A DNA stretch of 40,952 nucleotides from Flavobacteriaceae bacterium (GTDB taxonomy: Bacteria; Bacteroidota; Bacteroidia; Flavobacteriales; Flavobacteriaceae). Position 1 is the first letter of the stretch. Every line of letters begins with the position of its first letter. Of this stretch, positions 1 through 10,177 are shown piece after piece. Where the stretch lies: positions 1 to 40,952 of the forward strand of contig JAQXCA010000013.1 of NCBI GenBank assembly GCA_029252105.1. The letters run 5' to 3'. The notes under the pieces are model-generated. The model saw only the letters and a program-made list of their open reading frames with translations, ran no database searches and was not told the DNA's origin. Position numbers and translations under genes: made by a program.

Positions 1-97
1 AAAGCGGAGCTTTACAGGATCAGCGCAGCTAATCCTCAAAAGCATTGAATATTTTGATTTTCAAAGCGGAGCTTTACAGGATCATAAAATAATCCTG
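1..97. repeat. Two tandem copies (about 62-bp period) of a short hairpin-rich element starting AAAGCGGAGCTTTACAGGATCA
   Basis: AAAGCGGAGCTTTACAGGATCA occurs at 1-22 and 63-84. Each copy runs into a hairpin (AGGATCAGC-GCA-GCTAATCCT; AGGATCAT-AAA-ATAATCCT). Confidence 0.75.
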
Positions 98-99
98 CC

Positions 100-165
100 G
101 AGGTCACTACATCGGAGAATTGATTCATTTGAGTCGGTTCTCCATTTTTTATGTTTGAAATTTCC
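100..165 (+). repeat. Dispersed repeat copy 1 (hairpin/terminator-like)
   Basis: GAGGTC ACTACATCGGAGAATTGATTCATTTGAGTCGGTTCTCCATTTTTTATGTTTGA; near-identical copy at 11110-11180. Confidence 0.85.
114..150 (+). terminator. Rho-independent-terminator-like hairpin
   Basis: 13-bp stem GGAGAATTGATTC/GAGTCGGTTCTCC (3 G-U pairs if transcribed from + strand), loop ATTT, followed by A then six T. Confidence 0.6.
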
Positions 166-731
166 TTCCATAAAATCGGAATTGAGCCAAAAAGAGCGCT
201 CACTTTTGGATTTTGAACTCGTTTGTTTGACTTATTTTTGCTAAAGACCAATTGACCAACCAAAGGGATGAACGATAATATTAAAGCTGTTTTAACTGAT
301 TTTGTTAATTTAACAGAAAAACAATATTTTTTTTAGCATCTCTTGTCACAAAACACTATACAAAAGGGAATTTCTTTATATAATAAGGAGACATTTGTAA
401 CTATGTTGGATTTGTAAATAAAGGTTTTTTAACATCTTCTACCGAACTAAAGGCGTTGAATACATAAGAGGTTTTTTTACCCCAATGAACTTATTCCTAA
501 TTATCCGTCTTTTCTTTTGATGAATAAACCCAAATTTTTGACAAAAATACCCCAATATATGGTTGCTTCCTATTTAGGAATTATTTCTGAAGGCTTAAGT
601 CGAATTATAAAAATAAATTTTATTATAAATATTTTCTATTTCTTAACCCAGATCAATGCACAGGCTTGTCTGACTTTGTAATTTTGAAAATTAGTTTATA
701 AAAATCAGACAATTAACCAATATTACACATC

Positions 732-1586
732 ATGAAAAAAATTGCTTTAACTTTTAGTGCCTTATTTTTTACCTTAATTAGTTTTTCACAAGGCATCGCC
801 GTTCAAGGTCTTGCTAGAGATGCGAACAATACTGCAAGAACAAATGCCAGCGTACCATTGACATTTGAAATTTATTATTTAAACTCCAGTAATAATCCTG
901 TAGATATTTACTCAAGTACATCAACACTTCAAACAGATGCATTTGGAGTCTTTTCTCATGTTATTAATTTACCAAACACCACAGAAACTCAATTTAGCAA
1001 TCATGAGTTGTATTTAAAAATCAAAGAAGGAGCTACTGAAATTTCTAATGAAGTTTTTAAACGTGTGCCTTTAGCATATGCTGCTAGTAACGGCGTTCCT
1101 ACGGGATCTATTATGCCATTTATAGGAACAGCAGCTCCAGCAGGCTGGGTATTATGTGATGGTGGCGCGATACCTATTGATTCTAACACATTAACTTTAA
1201 GAACCTTATTAGGAAGTGCCAATGCCCCCAACTTACAAGGAATGTTTTTAAGAGGGACAGGCACAAGTCCTGTGAACTCTCAGGACGGTCCCGCATTAAA
1301 AACAACACAACAAGATGCTAATAAATCACATAGTCATGCTAAAGGTTCTTTGGCTACATCTAATGCTGGTGCTCACAGTCATAATTTATTTATAAGAAAG
1401 CACTGGAGGTCATTTGATGGAGATAGTGGTACGCCAATACCATATTCAGAAGGGGGTGATTATTCATCTAATTTGCCCACTGATACAGAGCCAGCTCATA
1501 GTCATTCCATTACAGGCTCAACAGCTAATCAAGGAACTGAAAGCAGGCCCGTAAACTATGGAGTTAATTATATTATTAAACTATAA
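732..1586 (+). CDS. Secreted phage-tail-collar-domain-like protein
   Basis: N-terminal signal peptide (MKKIALTFSALFFTLISFSQG); VPTGSIMPFIGTAAPAGWVLCDGGAIP...LRTLLG...PNLQGMFLRGTG tail-collar motif; three HSH motifs. Confidence 0.85.
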   Translation: MKKIALTFSALFFTLISFSQGIAVQGLARDANNTARTNASVPLTFEIYYLNSSNNPVDIYSSTSTLQTDAFGVFSHVINLPNTTETQFSNHELYLKIKEGATEISNEVFKRVPLAYAASNGVPTGSIMPFIGTAAPAGWVLCDGGAIPIDSNTLTLRTLLGSANAPNLQGMFLRGTGTSPVNSQDGPALKTTQQDANKSHSHAKGSLATSNAGAHSHNLFIRKHWRSFDGDSGTPIPYSEGGDYSSNLPTDTEPAHSHSITGSTANQGTESRPVNYGVNYIIKL

Positions 1587-1597
1587 CTCTCCTAGCT

Positions 1598-4500
1598 ATG
1601 AAATTAAATGTATTAATTAAAAAGAGATTAGCAATTTTTGCTTTTCTTCTAGGACTGTGCTATTCAGTCCATTCACAGGACCAAGAGGGTGCAAGGGTTG
1701 TGACGGTTTCGCAAGCAAGCAACAGTAGTCAATTTTATGTACAAGTTGGCCTTCCTTATTTAGGAATTACAACAGGTTCAGTACATACCACAACCCCAGT
1801 GGATGTTCGTTTTCCATGGCACATTCTGTATTTATATGATACGTTTGCCGAAGAAACGTTTACAGTTTCAAAAGGGTATTTTACAGATAAAGTGAAGATT
1901 AGCTGGAATGTTAGAGCGAATCAAGATCTAATTTCAGGGTTTTATATTTATAGAAAAGAAATTGGTGCTGAAGAGTACGTGCGAATCGCTAGTTTAGGTT
2001 CTTTTTCAACGGAATATGAGGACGAATATATCGAAGGTGGTCAACTCTATGAATATAAGGTAGAAGCTATAGGGGTCAGTGGTGTAGAAGAAAAATACAA
2101 AACCTATATGGAAGGGATCGGATTTAGAAGTCCTTCTGGCATTGTGACAGGTAGAATTAGCTTTGAGGGTGGTAACCCCGTAAGGGATGTGGCCGTTTTG
2201 GCAACGTCTGCTACAGGGACTCCGTTTAGGTCCTCAGCAATCAGTATTCCTGAAAATAGCAGCTTAAAAATTAACCAATTTCCAGATGCTATCGACGACC
2301 GTATCACGTTTCAGGCATGGGTTCGACCAGTAGCTGAATTTACAAATACAGGAGATGCATTAACCGTTTTTTCATTAGCAAATTTTGATGGAACTCTGGA
2401 GAAAAATGTGAATGTAAAATTGTTTACGGGGGCCGTAAATTATCTAGAGGTGGATATTGATGGCGGTATTTATACAATCAACAACTATTACCCTTCTGGG
2501 CAGCTCAATGCAAGAGGAGACGATATACTAAATCCAATTACAGCGTTTAATAGTGAGTTTATTCATTTTTCCGTCGTTCTAGAAGATGGTCAAATTCCTG
2601 TTTTGTATATAAATGGGCGACAAATGAACGAAGCCTATGCGGAAACGGCTCATGCTGCATTAGTAGATTTAGATGCTAATTATACAGCACCTCATTTTTC
2701 CGTCGTATCTCCTACATCTCCTATAAATTTAGATGGAATGTACAGTGGTGTAGTAACCCCTTGGGAGCGCATCACATTTGGTTCACAAAAAGCCATGCTC
2801 ATAGATGAAATTAGAGTTTGGAATCGCGTGCTAACCGAAAGTGCTGTATATACCGACTACAAACGAATTATTGATGGAAATGATGTCAATTTAATTTCTT
2901 ATTTAAGAATGGACGAAGCCGCAGGCGACGTGGCATACGATATGTCACATGCGGGTTTTAACTACAACAACAACAATGCCGCCGTTTTTGCTGCAGACGC
3001 TACAATACCAACAACTCCAAATTGGGTTTTTGGGGAGAATACGCCAAACTCAGATCAACTGGGTATTTTGGGGGTCACAGATATTAATGGAAATTACATC
3101 ATCAGTGCAATCCCTTACAGTGGTGCTGGAGAAACCTATACCATTACGCCAATTTTAGGCATTCATGAGTTTGATCCTTCACAACAATTGGTTTATATAG
3201 GGGAAACAAATACAGTTATTAACAGCGTAAACTTCACAGATACATCCTCATTTGTATTTAAAGGGAAGATTTTTTATGACAGTAGAGGGGTCTTTAAATC
3301 GTATGTAGAAGTAAATAGTCCAGATCCAGATGTACCTAGTTTTATAAATTTAACTAATGGAGATCAATATGTTAGTGGTCCTGGTCTTATAGATGAAGGC
3401 TATAATTATTATGAAAAAGGGGTTGATAAATTTTCAAAAGGAGATTACTGGCTAAACGATGCTGGAACAGCAGAGGATACTTCGGATGACTATCTAGAAC
3501 GCTATGCGCGAATCCCTTCAGAAGGGGTTAGTATCTACATAGATAATGAAATTGTCTTAGATTCTAACAATACACCCATCGTTTCCGATAGCAGTGGAGA
3601 ATTTGAAATTAATGTTCCAATAGGAGAGCATTACATCACTGTTAAAAGAGACGGACACGAATTTGGATATTCAGGAAGGTTTCCTGCAGACCCCACTGAT
3701 TTAGATGAATTTTTTGAAGATAGAGAAGAGCAAGTTACCTTTATCGATCAAACAAAAGTAACCCTTGTGGGGAGAGTTGTTGGTGGGGCTGTTGAAAGCG
3801 CAAAACCAATAGGTTTCGGACATGAAGGGACGGTGTCAAGAGATATTACCGACTCAAATGGATTTCCACAAACAACCGTAGTCACTTCTGTTAATAATAT
3901 AGGAACCGCTTCAATTACTTTTGACTATACGCCAGCAGAAGGTGGAATTACAGCCTATACAAAAGCAAATGCAACCACAAATACGGATACTGGAGAATAC
4001 CGTCTCGATTTGTTGCCATTAGGGTATTCTATAAATCAAACGAATGGTGTGAGTATTGCAAGTAATTCTACATTAAACATACTAGATGCCGTCGAAACGA
4101 TCAATGTTTCAAGAATACAAGATTCAACAATTCCGTCTTTTGAGTATTCTGACGGAACCACCGAAACAGGGCTTCCTTATGCTTACGAAAAAAGTTTCAC
4201 CCACAGGTCAACACCTGTTTTAAGTGTCACAGAACAAACGTCTGAAAGTGATTTGGAACGTGCGGATGGGACTACAATCAGTACAGAAGGATTTGAATAT
4301 TTAGTATATAAACAATTTCAAATGTATTCTATTGAAATGAATCGTTTTGAACCTTATTCTAATTCTGATGACCCTGACGCTGTTCTCACATTTCAAGTTC
4401 CAGTATTGGATGGGGAATTAATTATAAACAACAATTTAGCATTGGCAGATTCTGAATCTGAAGTTACAAGTGAAACAGATCCAAGTATTTCAACCTATAC

Positions 4501-7500
4501 ATTTAGAGGTGGAGTACCGTCAATAAATGCGCCATTCACAAAAACGTTAAGCATTAATTACCGCTTAAATGGTGTTGATAGTGCTGCACAAAATTATGAA
4601 ACCGAGGGAATTTTATTAGGAGGCCAATCTGATGGCAGTCAAACTTTTGTAACAAGTGCTCCAGATAAACCAGATATGATTTTGAGAGATCCCCCTGGCT
4701 CTAACAGTCAGGCGACCATTAGTAGCGGGGAAACCGTTTCATTTACAACCGAAACGGATTTTACAAATTCTAGTGGAATATCAACAGAATTTAAGGTCTT
4801 ATTGGGCGTAAAATTTGCAGCTGGTGGTGGTTTAGCAGGGCCCGTAATTGAGTCTCAAGGCACAAACAGTCCTTCTTTAGGTATTGCTGTAACAGCCTCT
4901 AGTACGAATGCAGAAAAATTAACTAAAACATATTCCTTTTCTCAATCAATTTCTACAAGCAGCGATCCAAGTTTTGTTGGAGCAGATGGCGATTTATACA
5001 TTGGGCAGTCCAAAAATTACTTTTACGGCTCGTATGATGATATCGATGTAAGAGCCTCTGCTAGTGCAGAGAATTTTACGCTTACAAATTCCGATGGAGA
5101 AACTGTTTCTATAGGCAAACAAAAAGCAGTTTATTTTGCTGAAGAGCCCTCAGATACTTTTTTCGTTTTTTCTCAATTTTATATTGTTAATGACCTCATT
5201 CCACAACTACAAGGTTTTGTCGATGGAACCATTGAACCAGACGATGATAACGTGTTAACCACTGAACAATTCCAAACGCAAATTAATTTATGGAAATCGG
5301 TTATTAGAGAAAACGAGCGTCTTAAGTATTTGGCTCTATACGATCGCGCAAATTACAGAGCAGGTCTAGAAACAACCTTAGATAATTTTATAGCAGAATT
5401 AACGGATGCGCTTGATCAAGGCAATGATCCACTTTCCGAAATTGAGCTAACGAATAATCTAGAATCATCGACTCTGATAAGAGATTTATTAAACACCAAT
5501 TTTGAGGATAATGTGTCTATCGATAATGGGGTTGGACAATTTACGAGAACTGTTGAAACGGCAGTTGTTAGCACAAGCTCAAGTTTAGTGAACTTAAATG
5601 CCGATGAAAGCTTTGCTCTTGATTTAGGATTTAATATAAATGGAGTTGGCTTATTAAACACGACCGGAGGTTTTGTAAATCAAGATATCAATACGTCGTT
5701 TTCAACTGAAGAAACAGCGACAACCTCTATCTCTTACACATTAGTTGAGAGTGATCCTGGAAATGTTTTAAGTATCGATGTTGTCAACTCTTTTGATGGG
5801 AATGGTCCTATTTTTATCACCAGAGGTGGTAGAACGTCCTGCCCGTACGAAGGTGTTCAAAAATCTATATATTATAACCCGGCTACCTATGTAGCAAATG
5901 ATCCAAATATTATAGAACTCGCGGAAGGTGATCGCCAAAAATTAAGTGCCGCGACACAACAAATTGAAGTCCCACAAATTACGGCTGAGGTTGTAGATGT
6001 GAGCAATGTTCCTGAAGATGTGAGTGCTGAATTTAGAGTGCAATTAGAAAACATTAGTACTACAAGACTGGAATCCGACTATATTTTAAGAGTCAACCCA
6101 TCTTCAAACCCTAACAGTGCAATCATTAATATTCCATCTGATGGAATATTATTTCCATCCTTTCAATATGGAGTTCCAAGGGAGTTTGTTGTGACCATCG
6201 GAAAATCGCTTTCAGATGTGTACGACTACGATGATATTGAAATTGTTTTTGAAAGTTTATGTGGCGGTGACGCAAGCGATTCAGTAACCCTTTCAGCTCA
6301 TTTTGTACCTTCCTGTTCTAATGTGGTGGTATCTGCTCCTTTAGACAACTGGGTGTATAATGTCTCAGAAGCTTATAACCTTGATGGCACGAGCAATCCA
6401 CTTGCTGTAGAACTAAGTGAATATACGACTGGGTTTTCTAGTTTTCAAAAATTAGACTTACAATACAGATCAGCAACTTCATCAACATGGACGCGTTTAC
6501 ATACGTATTATGGAACTCAAGATTTTTATGATGAAGCTGTTATAAATAATGAAACAGAAATTTCAGTGATTACGGAGACTACAATTAATTATCCTTGGGA
6601 TATTGTAGGGCAAAATATTCAGAACGGCACTTATGAAATCCGTGCTATTAGTACGTGTACCAACGATACGTCCTATATTTCTGAAGTGATCACAGGAAAA
6701 GTAGATTTGTTTGCACCCCGCGCTTTTGGAACCCCAACTCCAATAGATGGTATTTTGGGTTATGGTGAAGATATATCTGTACGTTTCAACGAAGCTATTT
6801 TTTATAACTCATCGGTAAGTTTAATCGAAATTAAAGGAGAAACCAACCAATTGCCAATTAACAACAATGTCTCTCTTTACTTTAACGGTTCAACAAATAC
6901 GGCGACTATTGAAAGGCCATATATTCAGACAGGCGATTTTAGCTTTGAATTTTGGATGAACAATCAAACTGAAGCTGGTACAGCTTCTATAGTAGATCAG
7001 GAGAGAGGAATTAATATTGATTTACAAGGGTCAACGATTAGTTTCCAATTTGGGGACTCTACAGTCTCTGGAGGAATCTCAAGCGATAACCTCTTCCACC
7101 ATTATACATTTACATATGATAGTGCGGCAGGAGTCATCAGCATATTTGAAGATGATAGAGTTGTTCAAACGGATTCTGCACCCCAAAATTTGCAATATAA
7201 TTTTGATGCCAATATGGTATTTGGAGGAAACACCTTTATAGGAAACCTTCACGATGTAAGACTCTGGTCCAAAGCCCTCAATTTCACAGATGCCTATGCA
7301 AATATTTATACCAAATATGTAGGTAATGAGCTCGATTTAGTGGGCTATTGGCCAATGAATGAGGGGCACGGAAATTTAGCACATGACATAGCACGTTTTA
7401 AACATGCACAAGTAAACGCCGCATGGGACATCAAGCCCAAGGGAGAAGCTTATGAGTTTGCAGGTGGTCAATACCTCACCTTAGATAATGTTGCAGCCGT

Positions 7501-10177
7501 TCAGCTCACAAATGAAATGAACGCAACACTTTCTTTCTGGGTAAAAACAGATCAAACTCAAGACGCGACTATTTTCTCTAACGGTAGAGGAGACGACACC
7601 GATATTGCAGCGCAAGACGGCACACGAAACAAATGGGCAGTCAACTTAAATGGGGATGGTAATTTATCCTTTGAAAATGAAAACAACTCTTATAACCTTA
7701 CAACAACGAGTATCACGGATAATCAATGGCACCATGTTTCGATTCTGATCAATAGATTCGGGAATTTGAAAACCTATGTAGATGCAGCCTTGGTAAGTAC
7801 CAATCCAACAGTAGATATTTCGAGTTTTTATGGAAATAAAATGTGGCTCGGTGCTAGAGGTCATATAGATTTAGCAGGTACTGAAACAGTAGATCGTGCA
7901 TTTAGTGGATCAATTGATGAATTCAGATTATGGAACACGCTCAGGTCTTTTGAACAAATTGAAAGAGACCGTTACTTTGAAGTTGATACAGACAGTGCAG
8001 GATTGTTGGTTTATTCCAAAATGAATGCGCCAGACACTCCAACAGGAAATGGTCCACGCTACTATCACATAGTTCCTGGACCGCTTTACTCCACGAGTTT
8101 GGCAGTCATGAATTCGGGTACTGTAAACTATACCGTAGATGTGCCACCAATTAAACCGGCCAGAAACACAATTAGTTTTCAAATCAGTCATGTGATCAAT
8201 GGCGATCAAATGATTATGGAGCCAGTAGTATCTAGCCCAGCCGCCATAGAAGGTCAGGTATTAGACATTACAGTCCATAGAATGTTTGATGAGTTTAATA
8301 ACATGCAAGCATCGCCTATCACTTGGACCGCTTATGTCAGTAAAGACCAAGTTGATTGGTATATTGATGAAAAGCAAACAGTTTCAGAAACGGAACTGAT
8401 TTTTGGAGATGAAAAAACATACACAATTCTTGTGGTCAACTCAGGAGGAACCTTTCAAGATTTCAGCCTGTTGAATGTACCCAATTGGTTAACGGTAAGT
8501 CAATCTAGTGGATTGCTGTCACCAAATAGTAGTATCGAAATATCGGCGATGGTCGACAGTGATTTGGCTGCTGGGTATTACGAACAAGATATGTTTTTAC
8601 GTACCGAATTTGGGTTCGATCAAAAAATTCAATTAAAATTAAATATCTTCTCTGATATTGATTGGACTTTAGATCCAAACGATTTTCAATACAGTATGAA
8701 TGTAATTGGGAAAATTATGATTGATGGTGTTTTTGATCAAGACACAAAAGATAAACTAGGTGTATTTTACAATAACGAACTAAGAGGTGTGGGACAATTA
8801 ACTTTTGACCCTAACTACCAAGAATATTTTGTGTACCTCACGATCTATTCAAACACAGCGTCAGGAGAAATTTTAAATTTCAATATTTGGGATGCTTCAG
8901 AGGATAAAATCCTCGTTGCAACCTTAGATGGAGAGGAAACGACTGAATTTATTTTGAATCGTGTTTTAGGTTCTAATACGAATCCAGCTCTTTTTGAAAA
9001 CACAACTAAAGTAAGTCAAAGTATCGGGTTTAATCAAGGCTATACTTGGGTCTCATTTCCTGTTGAAAATTCTAGATTATCGGATGTGAATGCCATCACT
9101 TCAAATTTAGATCTTGAAACAAATGATTTAATGCTAAGTCATTCCCCCTCACTTTTAGAGACGTACTTTAACGACCCTCAAGACACTGACAATAGCAGTT
9201 GGTCTGGAAGCATAAGTGAAAATGGAGGCTTTAGCACAACCAAAATGTATAAGGTACGATTAGAGAATGCACAAACCTTAGATGTGTTAGGAACTCCCGT
9301 AGATTTATCTACCTGGACATTCCCAATCAGTGAAAACTGGAACTGGCTTCCTTACGTCGTTGGAGAGAATGTAAGAATAGGAGAAGCCCTGTCTGATTTT
9401 ATTCCTTCAGTGGACGATGTGATCAAATCCCAAAATGAGTTTGCAATTTTTGATGCCTTAAATGGATGGTCAGGAACCTTATCTTATTTAGAAACAGGAA
9501 AAGGGTATATGCTAAGATCTTCCACGGAACAGGAATTTAAATACCCTAATTATTTATCTAGTGGTAGAATGGCACAAGGATCTTCAACGGCTGTCATTTC
9601 AGACACTCAAAACGCCTTTAATATGTTTTCACAAAACATGAATGCAGTCATTCAATTGCCAGAAGGCTATACAAATGTATATGCTTATAATACCGCAGGA
9701 GAATTACACGGACATTCCGTAACTCAAATGGTGAATGGAAACGAGTTGTCTTTTATGACCATAGTTGGAGATACAAGTCAAGACCAAAGATTGGTATTTC
9801 ATATCGGTGATGGAGATACAACGAAGCAGACTTCAAAAACAATTAATTTTGAGGCAGACTCAATTTTGGGAACCACGAGAACCCCCTATATTATTGACGA
9901 GGATGCTATTGATTTGAGTACATCTCAATTTATGTTATATCCAAACCCTAGCATGGACGGATTTGTGTATCTAGAGTTTTATGCTCAAAACAATCAAAAG
10001 GCGCAAGTGCGTATTCACAATATGTTAAACCAGTTGTTACTTGATAAGTCGGTTGTAATTGAAAAAGGCCACAACCGTTTAAAAATACCTGTTAATTTCC
10101 AAAATGGTACGTATTTCTTAAACACAACTATTGATAACGAGGTTCATAACAATAAAATAATTCTAAATGAAAAATAA
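1598..10177 (+). CDS. Giant (2859 aa) secreted multi-LamG/FnIII-like protein with T9SS type A C-terminal sorting domain
   Basis: Signal peptide; several concanavalin/LamG-like stretches (e.g. SFEFWMNNQ, LSFWVKTDQT...HHVSILINRFGNLKTYVD...FSGSIDEFRLWNTLRS); C-terminus MLYPNPSMDGFVYLEF...KGHNRLKIPVNFQNGTYFLNT...KIILNEK. Confidence 0.9.
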   Translation: MKLNVLIKKRLAIFAFLLGLCYSVHSQDQEGARVVTVSQASNSSQFYVQVGLPYLGITTGSVHTTTPVDVRFPWHILYLYDTFAEETFTVSKGYFTDKVKISWNVRANQDLISGFYIYRKEIGAEEYVRIASLGSFSTEYEDEYIEGGQLYEYKVEAIGVSGVEEKYKTYMEGIGFRSPSGIVTGRISFEGGNPVRDVAVLATSATGTPFRSSAISIPENSSLKINQFPDAIDDRITFQAWVRPVAEFTNTGDALTVFSLANFDGTLEKNVNVKLFTGAVNYLEVDIDGGIYTINNYYPSGQLNARGDDILNPITAFNSEFIHFSVVLEDGQIPVLYINGRQMNEAYAETAHAALVDLDANYTAPHFSVVSPTSPINLDGMYSGVVTPWERITFGSQKAMLIDEIRVWNRVLTESAVYTDYKRIIDGNDVNLISYLRMDEAAGDVAYDMSHAGFNYNNNNAAVFAADATIPTTPNWVFGENTPNSDQLGILGVTDINGNYIISAIPYSGAGETYTITPILGIHEFDPSQQLVYIGETNTVINSVNFTDTSSFVFKGKIFYDSRGVFKSYVEVNSPDPDVPSFINLTNGDQYVSGPGLIDEGYNYYEKGVDKFSKGDYWLNDAGTAEDTSDDYLERYARIPSEGVSIYIDNEIVLDSNNTPIVSDSSGEFEINVPIGEHYITVKRDGHEFGYSGRFPADPTDLDEFFEDREEQVTFIDQTKVTLVGRVVGGAVESAKPIGFGHEGTVSRDITDSNGFPQTTVVTSVNNIGTASITFDYTPAEGGITAYTKANATTNTDTGEYRLDLLPLGYSINQTNGVSIASNSTLNILDAVETINVSRIQDSTIPSFEYSDGTTETGLPYAYEKSFTHRSTPVLSVTEQTSESDLERADGTTISTEGFEYLVYKQFQMYSIEMNRFEPYSNSDDPDAVLTFQVPVLDGELIINNNLALADSESEVTSETDPSISTYTFRGGVPSINAPFTKTLSINYRLNGVDSAAQNYETEGILLGGQSDGSQTFVTSAPDKPDMILRDPPGSNSQATISSGETVSFTTETDFTNSSGISTEFKVLLGVKFAAGGGLAGPVIESQGTNSPSLGIAVTASSTNAEKLTKTYSFSQSISTSSDPSFVGADGDLYIGQSKNYFYGSYDDIDVRASASAENFTLTNSDGETVSIGKQKAVYFAEEPSDTFFVFSQFYIVNDLIPQLQGFVDGTIEPDDDNVLTTEQFQTQINLWKSVIRENERLKYLALYDRANYRAGLETTLDNFIAELTDALDQGNDPLSEIELTNNLESSTLIRDLLNTNFEDNVSIDNGVGQFTRTVETAVVSTSSSLVNLNADESFALDLGFNINGVGLLNTTGGFVNQDINTSFSTEETATTSISYTLVESDPGNVLSIDVVNSFDGNGPIFITRGGRTSCPYEGVQKSIYYNPATYVANDPNIIELAEGDRQKLSAATQQIEVPQITAEVVDVSNVPEDVSAEFRVQLENISTTRLESDYILRVNPSSNPNSAIINIPSDGILFPSFQYGVPREFVVTIGKSLSDVYDYDDIEIVFESLCGGDASDSVTLSAHFVPSCSNVVVSAPLDNWVYNVSEAYNLDGTSNPLAVELSEYTTGFSSFQKLDLQYRSATSSTWTRLHTYYGTQDFYDEAVINNETEISVITETTINYPWDIVGQNIQNGTYEIRAISTCTNDTSYISEVITGKVDLFAPRAFGTPTPIDGILGYGEDISVRFNEAIFYNSSVSLIEIKGETNQLPINNNVSLYFNGSTNTATIERPYIQTGDFSFEFWMNNQTEAGTASIVDQERGINIDLQGSTISFQFGDSTVSGGISSDNLFHHYTFTYDSAAGVISIFEDDRVVQTDSAPQNLQYNFDANMVFGGNTFIGNLHDVRLWSKALNFTDAYANIYTKYVGNELDLVGYWPMNEGHGNLAHDIARFKHAQVNAAWDIKPKGEAYEFAGGQYLTLDNVAAVQLTNEMNATLSFWVKTDQTQDATIFSNGRGDDTDIAAQDGTRNKWAVNLNGDGNLSFENENNSYNLTTTSITDNQWHHVSILINRFGNLKTYVDAALVSTNPTVDISSFYGNKMWLGARGHIDLAGTETVDRAFSGSIDEFRLWNTLRSFEQIERDRYFEVDTDSAGLLVYSKMNAPDTPTGNGPRYYHIVPGPLYSTSLAVMNSGTVNYTVDVPPIKPARNTISFQISHVINGDQMIMEPVVSSPAAIEGQVLDITVHRMFDEFNNMQASPITWTAYVSKDQVDWYIDEKQTVSETELIFGDEKTYTILVVNSGGTFQDFSLLNVPNWLTVSQSSGLLSPNSSIEISAMVDSDLAAGYYEQDMFLRTEFGFDQKIQLKLNIFSDIDWTLDPNDFQYSMNVIGKIMIDGVFDQDTKDKLGVFYNNELRGVGQLTFDPNYQEYFVYLTIYSNTASGEILNFNIWDASEDKILVATLDGEETTEFILNRVLGSNTNPALFENTTKVSQSIGFNQGYTWVSFPVENSRLSDVNAITSNLDLETNDLMLSHSPSLLETYFNDPQDTDNSSWSGSISENGGFSTTKMYKVRLENAQTLDVLGTPVDLSTWTFPISENWNWLPYVVGENVRIGEALSDFIPSVDDVIKSQNEFAIFDALNGWSGTLSYLETGKGYMLRSSTEQEFKYPNYLSSGRMAQGSSTAVISDTQNAFNMFSQNMNAVIQLPEGYTNVYAYNTAGELHGHSVTQMVNGNELSFMTIVGDTSQDQRLVFHIGDGDTTKQTSKTINFEADSILGTTRTPYIIDEDAIDLSTSQFMLYPNPSMDGFVYLEFYAQNNQKAQVRIHNMLNQLLLDKSVVIEKGHNRLKIPVNFQNGTYFLNTTIDNEVHNNKIILNEK

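Noticed and set aside
36-263. 75-aa minus-strand ORF
   Set aside because: It reads antisense through the dispersed hairpin repeat and the tRNA-like 3' end (VVTSAG pattern); likely spurious.
679-686. TAATTTTG, a TANNTTTG-like -7 box before the tail-collar gene
   Set aside because: No convincing TTTG/TTG element at a suitable distance; reported only as a possibility.
1001-1264. Small antisense/alternate-frame ORFs inside large genes (e.g. 1001-1264, 2949-3158, 7928-8209, 29857-30204)
   Set aside because: No signal, motif or composition support; they overlap confident CDSs and are expected chance ORFs.
732-1586. Prophage tail gene interpretation of the tail-collar protein
   Set aside because: It has a bacterial signal peptide and no neighbouring phage structural, lysis or integrase genes.
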